Assembly: GCA_902780585.1 (NCBI GenBank)
Contig: CACZGA010000019.1
Coordinates: 1 to 55,489, forward strand
Source: an uncultured Erysipelotrichaceae bacterium
GTDB lineage: Bacteria; Bacillota_I; Bacilli_A; RF39; UBA660
Length of the DNA: 55,489 bases
Reading direction: 5' to 3'
The notes under the pieces were generated by a model. That model saw only the letters and a list, made by a program, of their open reading frames with translations. It made no database searches and was not told the DNA's origin. The position numbers and the translations under genes are program-made. Shown piece after piece: positions 47,676-55,489 of this stretch (positions are counted from its first letter, which is position 1; each line of letters begins with the position of its first letter).

Positions 47676-49286
47676 TTAACTTAAATTTACTATTTCCCCG
47701 TCAACTACATCTATAATTTCAAAATTAGGTTTACGGGATAATCCAGGCATTACCATAATATCACCAAGTAAAACAGTAATGAAATTAGCCCCTCCATATA
47801 AACGAATATCTTTAACAGTAACCTCAAAATTTTCAGGAGCACCTAATTTCTTAGCGTCATCAGAGAATGAATATTGTGTTTTCGCAACACAAACTGGAAG
47901 ATTAGCTTTACCATTCTTTTCAAATACTCTAATTTTCTCTTTAATTTCCTCACTAATATGAACTTTACTTGCTCTATATATTTCAGAACAAATGCATTTA
48001 ATTTTATCTTCAATAGAATTATCTAAAGAATATAAAGCATGATAATCACTTTTATCTAAGGATAATACTTTATTAGCTAAATCCATAGCCCCTTCACTAC
48101 CATCAACATAAGCTGTACTAACCGCTGACACATATCCTTTTTCTTCACAATACTTTTTAAAGTATTCAACTTCCTCTTCTGTATCAGTATTATAACGGTT
48201 TAAACAAACAACTACAGAAACTCCAAATTTCTTTAAGTTTTCATAATGTCTATCTAAATTAGCAAACCCTTCTTTAAAAGCTTCCATATTCTCATCAAAT
48301 ATATTATCTTTTGGAACTCCACCATGATACTTTAAAGCTTTTACCGTACAAACAAGTACCACAGCTTCTGGCGAAAGATTACCTACTCTACATTTTATAT
48401 TTAAAAACTTCTCAGCTCCTAAATCAGCTCCAAATCCAGCTTCAGTAACAACATAATCAGCTAAAGATAAAGCCGTTTTAGTTCCCACTATACTATTACA
48501 ACCATGTGCAATATTCGCAAAAGGTCCTCCATGTATAATTGCTGGAGTATTTTCAAGTGTTTGAACTAAATTAGGATAAAAAGCATCTTTTAATAAAGCC
48601 ACCAATGAACCCTCTACTTTTAAATCACGAACAGTAACAAACTCTTTCTTACTATTAATTCCCACAATAATATTACCAAGTCTCTCTCTTAAATCTTCAA
48701 GAGAATTTGCTAAACAAAATAAAGCCATTATTTCACTTGCTGAACTAATAGAGAAAGAATCATGTCTAGTACCTAAATCTACATCTCTTAAAGCCCTATC
48801 ATTAACATCTAAACAACGATGAAAAGTAACTTCTTGAATATCTAGTTCATTTCCAAAGTAAATATGATTATCAATAGCCGCACATATCAAATTATTAGCT
48901 GATGTAATTGCATGGAAATCCCCCGTAAAATGCAAGTTAATATCTTCCATAGGTACTACTTGTGAATATCCTCCTCCAGTAGCGCCACCTTTCATACCAA
49001 AAACAGGCCCCATAGAAGGTTCTCTTAAAGCCACAATAGTTTTCTTATTCATTTTAGCCAAAGCATCTGCTAAACCAATACTAACAGTAGTTTTTCCTTC
49101 TCCAAAAGGAGTAGGACTAATTGCCGTAACTAAAACTAATTTTCCACGTCCAGTATCTTTAATAGTTTTTATTTTTGCTTTATATTTACCATATAATTCT
49201 AATTCATCTTCCGTAAGATCTAATTTCTTCGCAATCTCCCTAATATCTAATTTATTACTATTTCTAGAAATCTCTATATCTGTCAT
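47676..49286 (-). CDS. fhs: Formate-tetrahydrofolate ligase
   Basis: ATP-dependent formation of 10-formyl-tetrahydrofolate, feeding purine and formyl-Met synthesis. Residues about 57-72 hold the P-loop TPFGEGKTTVSIGLADAL. Other marks: REPSMGPVFGMKGGATGGG, DINLHFTGDFHAITSANN, GGPFANIAHGCNSI, EAGFGADLGAEKFLNIK. 536 residues is slightly shorter than the usual 555 or so but complete. It is monocistronic with its own terminator. It fits a fermentative lifestyle with one-carbon metabolism based on free formate. Confidence 0.97.
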   Translation of the reverse strand: MTDIEISRNSNKLDIREIAKKLDLTEDELELYGKYKAKIKTIKDTGRGKLVLVTAISPTPFGEGKTTVSIGLADALAKMNKKTIVALREPSMGPVFGMKGGATGGGYSQVVPMEDINLHFTGDFHAITSANNLICAAIDNHIYFGNELDIQEVTFHRCLDVNDRALRDVDLGTRHDSFSISSASEIMALFCLANSLEDLRERLGNIIVGINSKKEFVTVRDLKVEGSLVALLKDAFYPNLVQTLENTPAIIHGGPFANIAHGCNSIVGTKTALSLADYVVTEAGFGADLGAEKFLNIKCRVGNLSPEAVVLVCTVKALKYHGGVPKDNIFDENMEAFKEGFANLDRHYENLKKFGVSVVVCLNRYNTDTEEEVEYFKKYCEEKGYVSAVSTAYVDGSEGAMDLANKVLSLDKSDYHALYSLDNSIEDKIKCICSEIYRASKVHISEEIKEKIRVFEKNGKANLPVCVAKTQYSFSDDAKKLGAPENFEVTVKDIRLYGGANFITVLLGDIMVMPGLSRKPNFEIIDVVDGEIVNLS

Positions 49287-49430
49287 AATCTCACCTCTCC
49301 CATATTATATCATTAATATGATTATAAAACTATTTATTTAAACAATAATTAACTATTAAAAACAAATAATCTAATAAAAAGAAAATAATAATTCTCCTTA
49401 AATAACTATTAAAATCTCAAAAACCTCAAT

Positions 49431-49459
49431 TTGTCATAACAAATAAACCATGATAGTAT
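49431..49459 (+). promoter_or_regulatory. Putative promoter of the adhesin-sortase pair
   Basis: TTGTCA (49431-49436), a 17-base spacer and TAGTAT (49454-49459). The -10 box overlaps the first in-frame ATG (49458-49460) of the adhesin gene, so that ATG is probably not in the mRNA. Confidence 0.55.
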
Positions 49460-50900
49460 GAGTCCCATTAAGAAAAAAGGAGGGATTATTATAAAAAACA
49501 AAATATTTTTCTTAATACTATTATCTTGCTTATTACTACCAACAATAAAAGTAAAAGCAGAAACCACAACATTTTATGAAGCAGAGTATATTGATAATAT
49601 TTATATGACTAAGTATAACTTTAACACCACAGCTAAATATTATCAAAAAGCTAGATTCTTTAGAAAAACAGGTACTAATGAATTTGCTTACTGTATAGAG
49701 CCATTCAAATTCTTCGAGGAAACATCACCATATCAATCAACAGATAGACCCAATTTAACCCAATCACAATTAGAAAGAATAACTAAACTAGCCTATTTTG
49801 GCTATGGTTACCAGAATCATACAGACCCAAAATGGTACGCTATAACTCAATTAATGATATGGCAAGCATCAGATTATTCAGGAAACTACTATTTTACAGA
49901 TACATTAAATGGTCAAGCTGTAAATAGATTCCTAGAAGAAATGAATGAAATAAACATCTTAGTAGAAAACTCAAATAAAATACCCAGTTTTTCTAATCAA
50001 AAATTCCTAATAATTGAAAATAGCTCCCTATTATTACAAGATCAAAATCAAGTATTAAATAATTTTCAATCTAATAATTTAATAATTAATAATAATACAA
50101 TTAATATAGAAAATCTAAAAGAAGGAGAATACTCATTTAACTTAACAAAAAAATTAGATAACTATCATAAACCTTTATTATTTTATCAATCAAATAATAG
50201 TCAAGATTTAGTAATAACTGGAGACTTAAAAGAAATAAACACTTCATTCCAAGTAAAAGTAATAAAAACAAAAATACAAGTAACTAAAATAGATAAAGAT
50301 ACTCAATCTATTATACCTTCAGGTAATGCCATCTTAGATGGTGCCATATATGAACTATATGATAGTAATAATAATAAAATTAAAGAATTAGAAATAAAAG
50401 GCAATCAATTCTCCATAGAAAATATACCTCTAGGAACATATTATTTAAAAGAAATAAAAGCGGGAACTGGCTATACTATAGATAATACTATTCATAAAGT
50501 AGAAATCACTGAAGAAAAACCTATAATAGATATAATATTAGAAAATGAAGTAATAAAGAAAAAACTAATCATTCAAAAAAAATATGGTGAAGAAAACAAT
50601 CTATTAAATGAACAAGATATTACATTTCAAATAATTAATATAAACAATAATGAAATAAAAAGAATAACTACAAATGAATTAGGTATTGCTGAAATTATAC
50701 TACCCTATGGAGAATATTCAATTATCCAAGAAAACTCAACAGAAGGCTACCAAAAGATAGATTCTATAACACTAAAAATAGAAAACTCTGAAGAAGAATT
50801 AATAGAATTAAAAGATTTAAAAATTCCTGTTCCTAATACTCATATAAATAAACATAGCCTATTAGATATAATTATATTAATATTATGTATACTATTATAA
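49458..50900 (+). CDS. Thioester-domain surface adhesin with SpaA-type repeats and a sorting signal
   Basis: Up to 480 residues. A signal peptide (KIFFLILLSCLLLPTIKVKA) precedes a thioester domain: Cys79 in FAYCIEPFK and Gln131 in YAITQLMIWQASDY should form the internal Cys-Gln bond used to attach covalently to host or surface targets. Two SpaA/Cna-B-like domains follow (LGTYYLKEIKAGTGY in the first). The end reads VPNTH, a hydrophobic stretch (LLDIIILILCILL) and no basic tail. The annotated ATG at 49458 lacks a ribosome site. A GGAGGG at 49479 lies 6 bases before ATA (49491), which may be the true start. Confidence 0.85.
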   Translation: MSPIKKKGGIIIKNKIFFLILLSCLLLPTIKVKAETTTFYEAEYIDNIYMTKYNFNTTAKYYQKARFFRKTGTNEFAYCIEPFKFFEETSPYQSTDRPNLTQSQLERITKLAYFGYGYQNHTDPKWYAITQLMIWQASDYSGNYYFTDTLNGQAVNRFLEEMNEINILVENSNKIPSFSNQKFLIIENSSLLLQDQNQVLNNFQSNNLIINNNTINIENLKEGEYSFNLTKKLDNYHKPLLFYQSNNSQDLVITGDLKEINTSFQVKVIKTKIQVTKIDKDTQSIIPSGNAILDGAIYELYDSNNNKIKELEIKGNQFSIENIPLGTYYLKEIKAGTGYTIDNTIHKVEITEEKPIIDIILENEVIKKKLIIQKKYGEENNLLNEQDITFQIININNNEIKRITTNELGIAEIILPYGEYSIIQENSTEGYQKIDSITLKIENSEEELIELKDLKIPVPNTHINKHSLLDIIILILCILL

Positions 50901-51376
50901 AAAAAGTATTAATACTAATAGTTACAATAATTCTATTATTAAACACCTCAGATCAAATAAAAGACTATTCTAACGAAACAAATAATATTGGTACTATTAT
51001 TATTAAAAAGATTAATTTAAACAGACATTTTTATCCTATAGATAGCGAAGAAAACACTATAGATAAGAATATAATGGTTTTAAAAGAATCAACAATGCCC
51101 GATATAGATAACAGTCTATTAATACTAGCGGCCCATTCTGGCACCGGAGATATAGCTTTCTTTGAAGAATTAGACAACTTATCAATTAATGACGAAGTAA
51201 TAATTATATATCAAAACAAAAAATATATCTATATAGTAAAAGATATATGGGAAGAGAAGAAAAATGGCTATATAAATTTAAACAAAGAAAAGAAAAAACA
51301 ACTAATATTAACAACTTGTAGTCCAAATAAAGATAATACTCAGCTCATAATTAATTGTATATTAAAAGAGTCCTAA
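50885..51376 (+). CDS. Sortase, dedicated to the upstream adhesin
   Basis: 163 residues. Signal anchor (LILIVTIILLLN), then the sortase barrel with the catalytic His in LILAAHSGTGDI (His84) and the Cys in LILTTCSPNKD (Cys145). The Arg that follows the Cys in sortases is missing: the tail reads NTQLIINCILKES. It is small for the family. It starts 16 bases inside the adhesin gene, without a separate ribosome site, so translation is coupled. It probably links the adhesin's VPNTH-type motif to the wall. Its stop overlaps the ctpA stop on the other strand by 4 bases. Confidence 0.8.
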   Translation: MYTIIKKVLILIVTIILLLNTSDQIKDYSNETNNIGTIIIKKINLNRHFYPIDSEENTIDKNIMVLKESTMPDIDNSLLILAAHSGTGDIAFFEELDNLSINDEVIIIYQNKKYIYIVKDIWEEKKNGYINLNKEKKKQLILTTCSPNKDNTQLIINCILKES

Positions 51377-51386
51377 GACTCTTTTA
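51362..51386. terminator. Shared bidirectional terminator over two stop codons
   Basis: AAAAGAGTC/GACTCTTTT hairpin with T-runs on both strands, sitting on the convergent stop codons of the sortase and ctpA. Confidence 0.75.
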
Positions 51387-52653
51387 TTTGTTTAAATGCT
51401 TCCTGTAATTGTACATCATTCTCATATACTGGATTCTGTAAATACTCATTACTTTGTGTTACTTCAATATCTGGAACTACTCCTTTTCCATCAATCCACT
51501 CACCTTTAGCCGTTAACCATTTCTGGGTAGTATATTTAAAACTATTACCCGAACGCAAAGACACTGACTTTTGTACCGTACCTTTACCATAAGAAGTTAT
51601 ACCAATTACTTTAGCATTAGGATAATTATCTTTAAAACAAGATGCTAATATTTCCGAAGCAGAAGCACTACCTCTGTTAATTAAAACCATTACTGGATAA
51701 TTCCTAGACTCCTTAGTAAGAGAAGTAACTTTATCCTTCTTTTCTTTTGATTCAATTTGATATAAAACTTTTCCCTTAGAGAAGAAAACACTAAGTATAT
51801 CTGTAACTTGCTGCAAATGTCCTCCTGGATTATCACGAACATCTATCACCAAAGAATCAATAGACTCTTCAATCTTACCCAAAGCCCCAGAAAACTGTTT
51901 AGAAGTATTATCCGCAAATGAAGAAATTTTAATATATCCAATATTTCTATTTTCATAATTAATAACATCTGAAGAAACACTTTGTAATTCAACTACCCCA
52001 CGTTTTACTTTAATAACTTTTTCTTTTTCATCTCGCATCACAGCAATTTCAACCATTGTATCAGATTTACCTCTAACTAAAGAAGCCACTTTATCACCAT
52101 ACACCCCTTTAATATCTTGGCCATCTACTTTTAATAAAACATCCCCTACTTTAATACCAGCCTTTTCTGCTGGCCCATTTTCGTAAACTTCAACAACCTC
52201 ATTATAGTCATCCTTATATTGAATCATAACCCCAATACCAACAAAAGACCCATCAACAGTCTCATTAAAAGTATTAGTAACTTCCTGATCCATATAGTTA
52301 GAATTAGCATCATTTAAAGACTGAATCATACCTTTAATAGCACCTTCAGAAAGAGCAGTCTCACTCATACCACCATAGTAATAATTAGCAATTTCTTGAT
52401 AAGTTTCTACAACTTCTCTTAAAGCTTTATTATTACCAACTTGATTAGCAGGATATCTACTATACATTATTACATATCCCACAACAACACCAAAAAGAAT
52501 AGAAATAACAATAATTCCAATTACTTCATAAATAGAAAAAGATGTTCTCTCTTCTTCATCTAAATCACCAATAACAGCGTCTTTTATTTTAAGAAAACGT
52601 TTCTTAATACGATATAATAAAGAACTTTTCTTTTTATTGTTTTTCTTCTTCAT
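51373..52653 (-). CDS. C-terminal processing peptidase (S41, CtpA/CtpB-type)
   Basis: 426 residues. A basic N-terminus, one membrane helix (YEVIGIIVISILFGVVVGYV), a PDZ domain (VVEVYENGPAEKAGIKVGDVLL... around residues 155-215), then the S41 protease core. The catalytic Ser is in RGSASASEILA and the Lys in TSYGKGTVQKS. A C-terminal peptidoglycan-binding-like segment is not obvious. In Bacillus, CtpB cleaves SpoIVFA-type regulators. Here the substrate is unknown. AGGAG lies about 12 bases before the ATG. Confidence 0.92.
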   Translation of the reverse strand: MKKKNNKKKSSLLYRIKKRFLKIKDAVIGDLDEEERTSFSIYEVIGIIVISILFGVVVGYVIMYSRYPANQVGNNKALREVVETYQEIANYYYGGMSETALSEGAIKGMIQSLNDANSNYMDQEVTNTFNETVDGSFVGIGVMIQYKDDYNEVVEVYENGPAEKAGIKVGDVLLKVDGQDIKGVYGDKVASLVRGKSDTMVEIAVMRDEKEKVIKVKRGVVELQSVSSDVINYENRNIGYIKISSFADNTSKQFSGALGKIEESIDSLVIDVRDNPGGHLQQVTDILSVFFSKGKVLYQIESKEKKDKVTSLTKESRNYPVMVLINRGSASASEILASCFKDNYPNAKVIGITSYGKGTVQKSVSLRSGNSFKYTTQKWLTAKGEWIDGKGVVPDIEVTQSNEYLQNPVYENDVQLQEAFKQIKES

Positions 52654-52689
52654 ATTAATACCTACTCTCCTTATAATAATATCATAAAA

Positions 52690-52716
52690 AAAGAAAAAAA
52701 AGACAGAAAACTGTCT
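52690..52716 (-). terminator. Terminator after the 174-residue gene
   Basis: AGACAG-TTTT-CTGTCT hairpin followed on the minus strand by a long T-run. It separates this gene from ctpA. Confidence 0.75.
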
Positions 52717-53239
52717 AACTTAAAGTATTAGTAATATCTTCTTCTCCTTCAACATATTGAACTACTCCATGATTACTAATCTTCATTAAAGTAATACCAT
52801 TAATTAAAAATTCTTCAACTGTAGAAGGATTCTTATTAGATTCTTCTTCTGTTACATACTTCTTATTAAATCCACTACCTATATCAACCCTATATATAGG
52901 CATAGCATTTTCTTTATTTTTATAATCTAAAAATAAATTATAATATTTTGAACTATTATCTTCATCACTAAAGTCATAGAATAAAACATAATAATCATCA
53001 TCTCTTACAGATAAACTTTGTCCAAGTAAAATAGTATCATCAGATATTTCTACTTCTCCAGTATCTTCTGTAGAAGAATTAGATTTACTATCTTTAGTCA
53101 TATTTAAAGTAAATAAATAAAAGCCCATAAATACAACTATTACACATAATATTAGTACTATAGTATTCTTTAGGCTAACATCACTAGTAACAACCTCTTC
53201 TTTTTTTATTTCTTTTTTCTTATTCTTTTTATTTGCCAT
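52715..53239 (-). CDS. Membrane-anchored protein, unknown, near cdaA-ybbR
   Basis: 174 residues. A lysine-rich N-terminus (MANKKNKKKEIKKEE), one membrane helix (TIVLILCVIVVFMGFYLFTL) and an extracellular beta-rich domain of about 120 residues (DYYVLFYDFSD, GITLMKISNHGVV). No recognised family. It sits about 65 bases after the ybbR end, beyond a terminator, so it is probably a separate unit. Placed where glmM is often found in Firmicutes after cdaA-ybbR. Confidence 0.65.
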   Translation of the reverse strand: MANKKNKKKEIKKEEVVTSDVSLKNTIVLILCVIVVFMGFYLFTLNMTKDSKSNSSTEDTGEVEISDDTILLGQSLSVRDDDYYVLFYDFSDEDNSSKYYNLFLDYKNKENAMPIYRVDIGSGFNKKYVTEEESNKNPSTVEEFLINGITLMKISNHGVVQYVEGEEDITNTLS

Positions 53240-53275
53240 TTAACCTCACCAAAGAAATTATATCATATTCAAATA

Positions 53276-53307
53276 TCAAAAAAAAGACATAACTTTGTTA
53301 TGTCTAT
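53276..53307 (-). terminator. Terminator after ybbR
   Basis: AGACATAAC-AAA-GTTATGTCT hairpin followed on the minus strand by TTTTTTTT. Confidence 0.85.
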
Positions 53308-54659
53308 TTTTCACTAATTCTAACTTTTATCTTTTTAGTCTTTGACTCATAAGATAATTTCAAATCAGTACCTGTTACTTGTACTTCTACTTCATGTTCT
53401 CCAACCCCATAGTTCTTCAAGTCTACGAAAGCTGTAATATCAGCTGGCGTAATATTATTAATAGATTCTTCACTACCCTTAACTACTACTGTAACTTGTC
53501 TATCAGCATCAGATAATGCTTGAACCTTTAAATTATTATCAAGGTTTTGAGTTTGAACAGAAACATTATCAAATTCTTTACTTGAAGAATTATCAAGAAC
53601 AACTTTAACAATTAAAGTCTTAGAACTTAATTCTGTAATACCATTAGGTCTCTTTAATGTAACATTATATTCTTTATCTTTATCTAGTCCGTTAACATCT
53701 ATTGGCACTTCTAATTGTTGAATAGCATCTACTGCTTCTTGAGAACCATATACGGTTATCTTAGAAATGCTAGTTTCCATTGTCTTAATAGATTTACCAA
53801 ATGCTAAATCTCCTTCAGGAACTATTTTAATAGGTATTTCCTTACTTGGTGAAATAATTGATACATTAGCACTAACAGACTTAGGAACTATTTCTACATC
53901 AATAATATTTCCATTATTATCATAAGCAACTAAAGGAATATCTTTAACTAAAATCTCTTCAGCTTTAGGATTTGGAATATTCTTAACATCTAATAATGCC
54001 TTAACAGTAGCCACTTGATCTAACTTATATTGTGCTCCTTTAACAATAACATCACTACGATCAATTTCAATATTTTGAATATACAATTTTGAATCCAAAC
54101 TATCTTGATTTAGAACATCATATGTTAAAGCTCTATTTTCACTAATTTTCTCATAAATTGTAACTGTAATTTGTGAAGGATCCAATTTATAATCCAAAGA
54201 TTTTAATCTTTGTGCATACTTTAAAGTAACTTTATGATTACCAGGTTTTAACCCAGTCAAATCAACACTAACTCCTTTAGAAGGAGACTGTTTAGCTAAG
54301 AAAATATGTCTTCTTTGACCAATCAATGTAATATCAACAGTCTCAGGTAAACCTTCAACTACATAACTTTCTTCATTATAAACAGCTGTAACTGGCTGAT
54401 CATATAAAATCTCTGCATATTGATTAATCATTACATTAGACTCTTGATCAATTAAAACAAACACTAAGAAAGCAAGTACTAAACTAATTACTAATAAAGA
54501 TGACTTACGACTAGAAATCTTATCAAAAGATTGAACAAAATTCTTTCCAACTTCCATCAAACGAAGAATTAACTTCGTAATAGGAGTAATTAACCATTTA
54601 TCAAAGAACAATCCCAAATGGCGAAATAATCGTACTATTAATCTACCTATCTTCTTCAT
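53304..54659 (-). CDS. cdaR: YbbR-domain regulator of CdaA (CdaR)
   Basis: 451 residues. One membrane helix (SSLLVISLVLAFLVFVLI) after a basic/amphipathic N-terminal stretch, then four or so YbbR repeats facing outward, each with a Y/V-x-V-x-L pattern (VDVTLIGQRRHI-like, SVDLTGLKPGNHKVTL, PIDVNGLDKDKEYNVTL, FVDLKNYGVGEHEVEV). YbbR/CdaR binds and modulates the diadenylate cyclase CdaA. The gene overlaps cdaA by 17 bases, the standard Firmicute pairing. Identification is good, but the number of repeats is approximate. Confidence 0.93.
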   Translation of the reverse strand: MKKIGRLIVRLFRHLGLFFDKWLITPITKLILRLMEVGKNFVQSFDKISSRKSSLLVISLVLAFLVFVLIDQESNVMINQYAEILYDQPVTAVYNEESYVVEGLPETVDITLIGQRRHIFLAKQSPSKGVSVDLTGLKPGNHKVTLKYAQRLKSLDYKLDPSQITVTIYEKISENRALTYDVLNQDSLDSKLYIQNIEIDRSDVIVKGAQYKLDQVATVKALLDVKNIPNPKAEEILVKDIPLVAYDNNGNIIDVEIVPKSVSANVSIISPSKEIPIKIVPEGDLAFGKSIKTMETSISKITVYGSQEAVDAIQQLEVPIDVNGLDKDKEYNVTLKRPNGITELSSKTLIVKVVLDNSSSKEFDNVSVQTQNLDNNLKVQALSDADRQVTVVVKGSEESINNITPADITAFVDLKNYGVGEHEVEVQVTGTDLKLSYESKTKKIKVRISEK

Positions 54660-55476
54660 ATATCTCTTCCTCGTTTATCTCATCTTCTTCATAGTCTGCA
54701 TCTTGTTTAGGTTTTAATTCATCAATCAACATCATACGAACATCATCTAATGTTAAGTTATATAACATTTCGCCTTTTAGAGCAATAGATACTCTACCAG
54801 TTTCTTCAGAAACTACAATACATATCGCATCAGTTTCCTCAGCTAACCCTAAAGCAGCTCTATGCCTAGTACCCAATCTTCTATTAATCTTAGAACTATT
54901 ACTAGTAGGGAATACAGCTCCAGCACAAGTAATTCTATCTCCTTGAATAATTACTCCTCCATCATGTAGAGGATTTCCTTCATAAAATATTGCGATTAAC
55001 AAATCACTTGATAAATCAGCATATAATTTCTTAGCTTTATCAATATAATTACCTAAACTGATATCTCTTTCAATAACAATTAATGCCCCAATTCTTTCTT
55101 TTCTTAAATAATCAATCGCATTAATCATTTCGTATACCATATGTTCTCTTTCATCTACTGTTAAAACTTTATGTCTTCCAAGTAATTGGCTTCTTCCTAA
55201 TTGCTCCAATATAGTACGAATTTCCGGTTGAAAAATAATGATTAGAGCTACAGGTCCCCATTGAATAATATAATCAAGTAAATATCCAACAGTAATAAAA
55301 CCTAACCAATCACTAATAACTTTCAATATAACAACAATAAATACACCCTTAAAAATCAATGATAATTTAACATTATTCTTAATGTTTTTAAGGATATAAT
55401 AAAATATAAACCAAACTAATGAAATATCCACTAGTTTACGAATTACATTAATAACATCTGTAAATGTAATAAACAT
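54643..55476 (-). CDS. cdaA: Diadenylate cyclase CdaA
   Basis: 277 residues. Three N-terminal membrane helices precede the DAC domain. The catalytic motifs are intact: LHDGGVII (DGG) and LGTRHRAALG (RHR). The central segment AIDYLRKERIGALIVIERD is typical. It makes c-di-AMP, a signal for potassium and wall homeostasis. The start ATG at 55476 has AGGAG 8 bases upstream, the last bases of the window. The C-terminus is an acidic tail. The usual downstream glmM is not present after ybbR in this window. Confidence 0.96.
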   Translation of the reverse strand: MFITFTDVINVIRKLVDISLVWFIFYYILKNIKNNVKLSLIFKGVFIVVILKVISDWLGFITVGYLLDYIIQWGPVALIIIFQPEIRTILEQLGRSQLLGRHKVLTVDEREHMVYEMINAIDYLRKERIGALIVIERDISLGNYIDKAKKLYADLSSDLLIAIFYEGNPLHDGGVIIQGDRITCAGAVFPTSNSSKINRRLGTRHRAALGLAEETDAICIVVSEETGRVSIALKGEMLYNLTLDDVRMMLIDELKPKQDADYEEDEINEEEIYEEDR

Positions 55477-55489
55477 CACGTCATCTCCT

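Noticed and set aside
1-55489. CRISPR arrays, tRNA or rRNA genes, prophage or insertion sequences
   Set aside because: No regularly spaced repeats, tRNA-like cloverleaf with CCA, rRNA motifs, transposase or integrase were seen.

Overview
The window is a compact, AT-rich chromosomal segment from a Gram-positive-type bacterium. It carries EzrA, two T-box leaders, DnaD, a CdaA/YbbR pair, FemAB-type enzymes, a sortase, YtxG/YtxH-like proteins and small WXG100-like proteins. Gene content fits an uncultured, small-genome member of the Bacilli (an RF39-like or Erysipelotrichia-like gut lineage is my inference). TGA is used as a stop, for example at the ends of dnaD and cca, so this is not the Mycoplasma genetic code. 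I saw no rRNA, tRNA, CRISPR array, insertion sequence or prophage.

Layout. 0.1-5.3 kb (minus strand): nth, dnaD, a membrane protein, cca, hup and two membrane proteins. 5.4-8 kb (plus): der with a small partner and a zinc-ribbon membrane protein. 8-18.2 kb (minus): engB and an NrnA-like phosphoesterase behind a diverged acetate kinase, PrsW, a canonical acetate kinase, an orphan protein, a broken thiI, a prepilin-like protein and ezrA. 18.2-19 kb (plus): rpsD with a sigma-A-type promoter and a folded leader. 19-26.6 kb (minus): a phosphatase and a propeller-like surface protein, CYTH-tyrS under a tyrosine T-box, an envelope operon (lipoprotein, acidic protein, YtxG-like, YtxH-like) and trmB. 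26.7-29.3 kb (plus): two FemAB-like genes.

29.3-32.5 kb (minus): WXG100 locus 1, containing an NlpC/P60-type enzyme and a 411-residue protein with a Gly/Tyr repeat. 32.6-43.2 kb (minus): a MurJ/SpoVB-type flippase, a transglutaminase-like gene pair, leuS with an intact Nudix domain inside the synthetase and a Leu T-box, a GH31 enzyme and a VanY-type peptidase. 43.2-45.1 kb (plus): a YhcC-like radical SAM protein and a surface protein. 45.1-47.4 kb (minus): WXG100 locus 2. Then fhs (minus), a thioester-domain adhesin with its own sortase (plus), and ctpA, a membrane protein, ybbR and cdaA (minus).

Theme. Besides translation and GTPase housekeeping genes, much of the window concerns the cell surface: muropeptide flipping, bridge-peptide addition, wall hydrolysis, D-Ala-D-Ala trimming, sortase anchoring, c-di-AMP signalling and two WXG100 secretion-substrate loci. 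No EssC/YukA-type ATPase lies in the window. Genes are tightly packed, with many 4-base ATGA overlaps and terminators that overlap stop codons. The points most worth following are the LeuRS-Nudix fusion, the paired WXG loci with matching layouts, an adhesin whose likely start codon is AUA, a GH31 enzyme lacking its usual acid/base Asp, a sortase lacking its usual Arg, and the thiI deletion.
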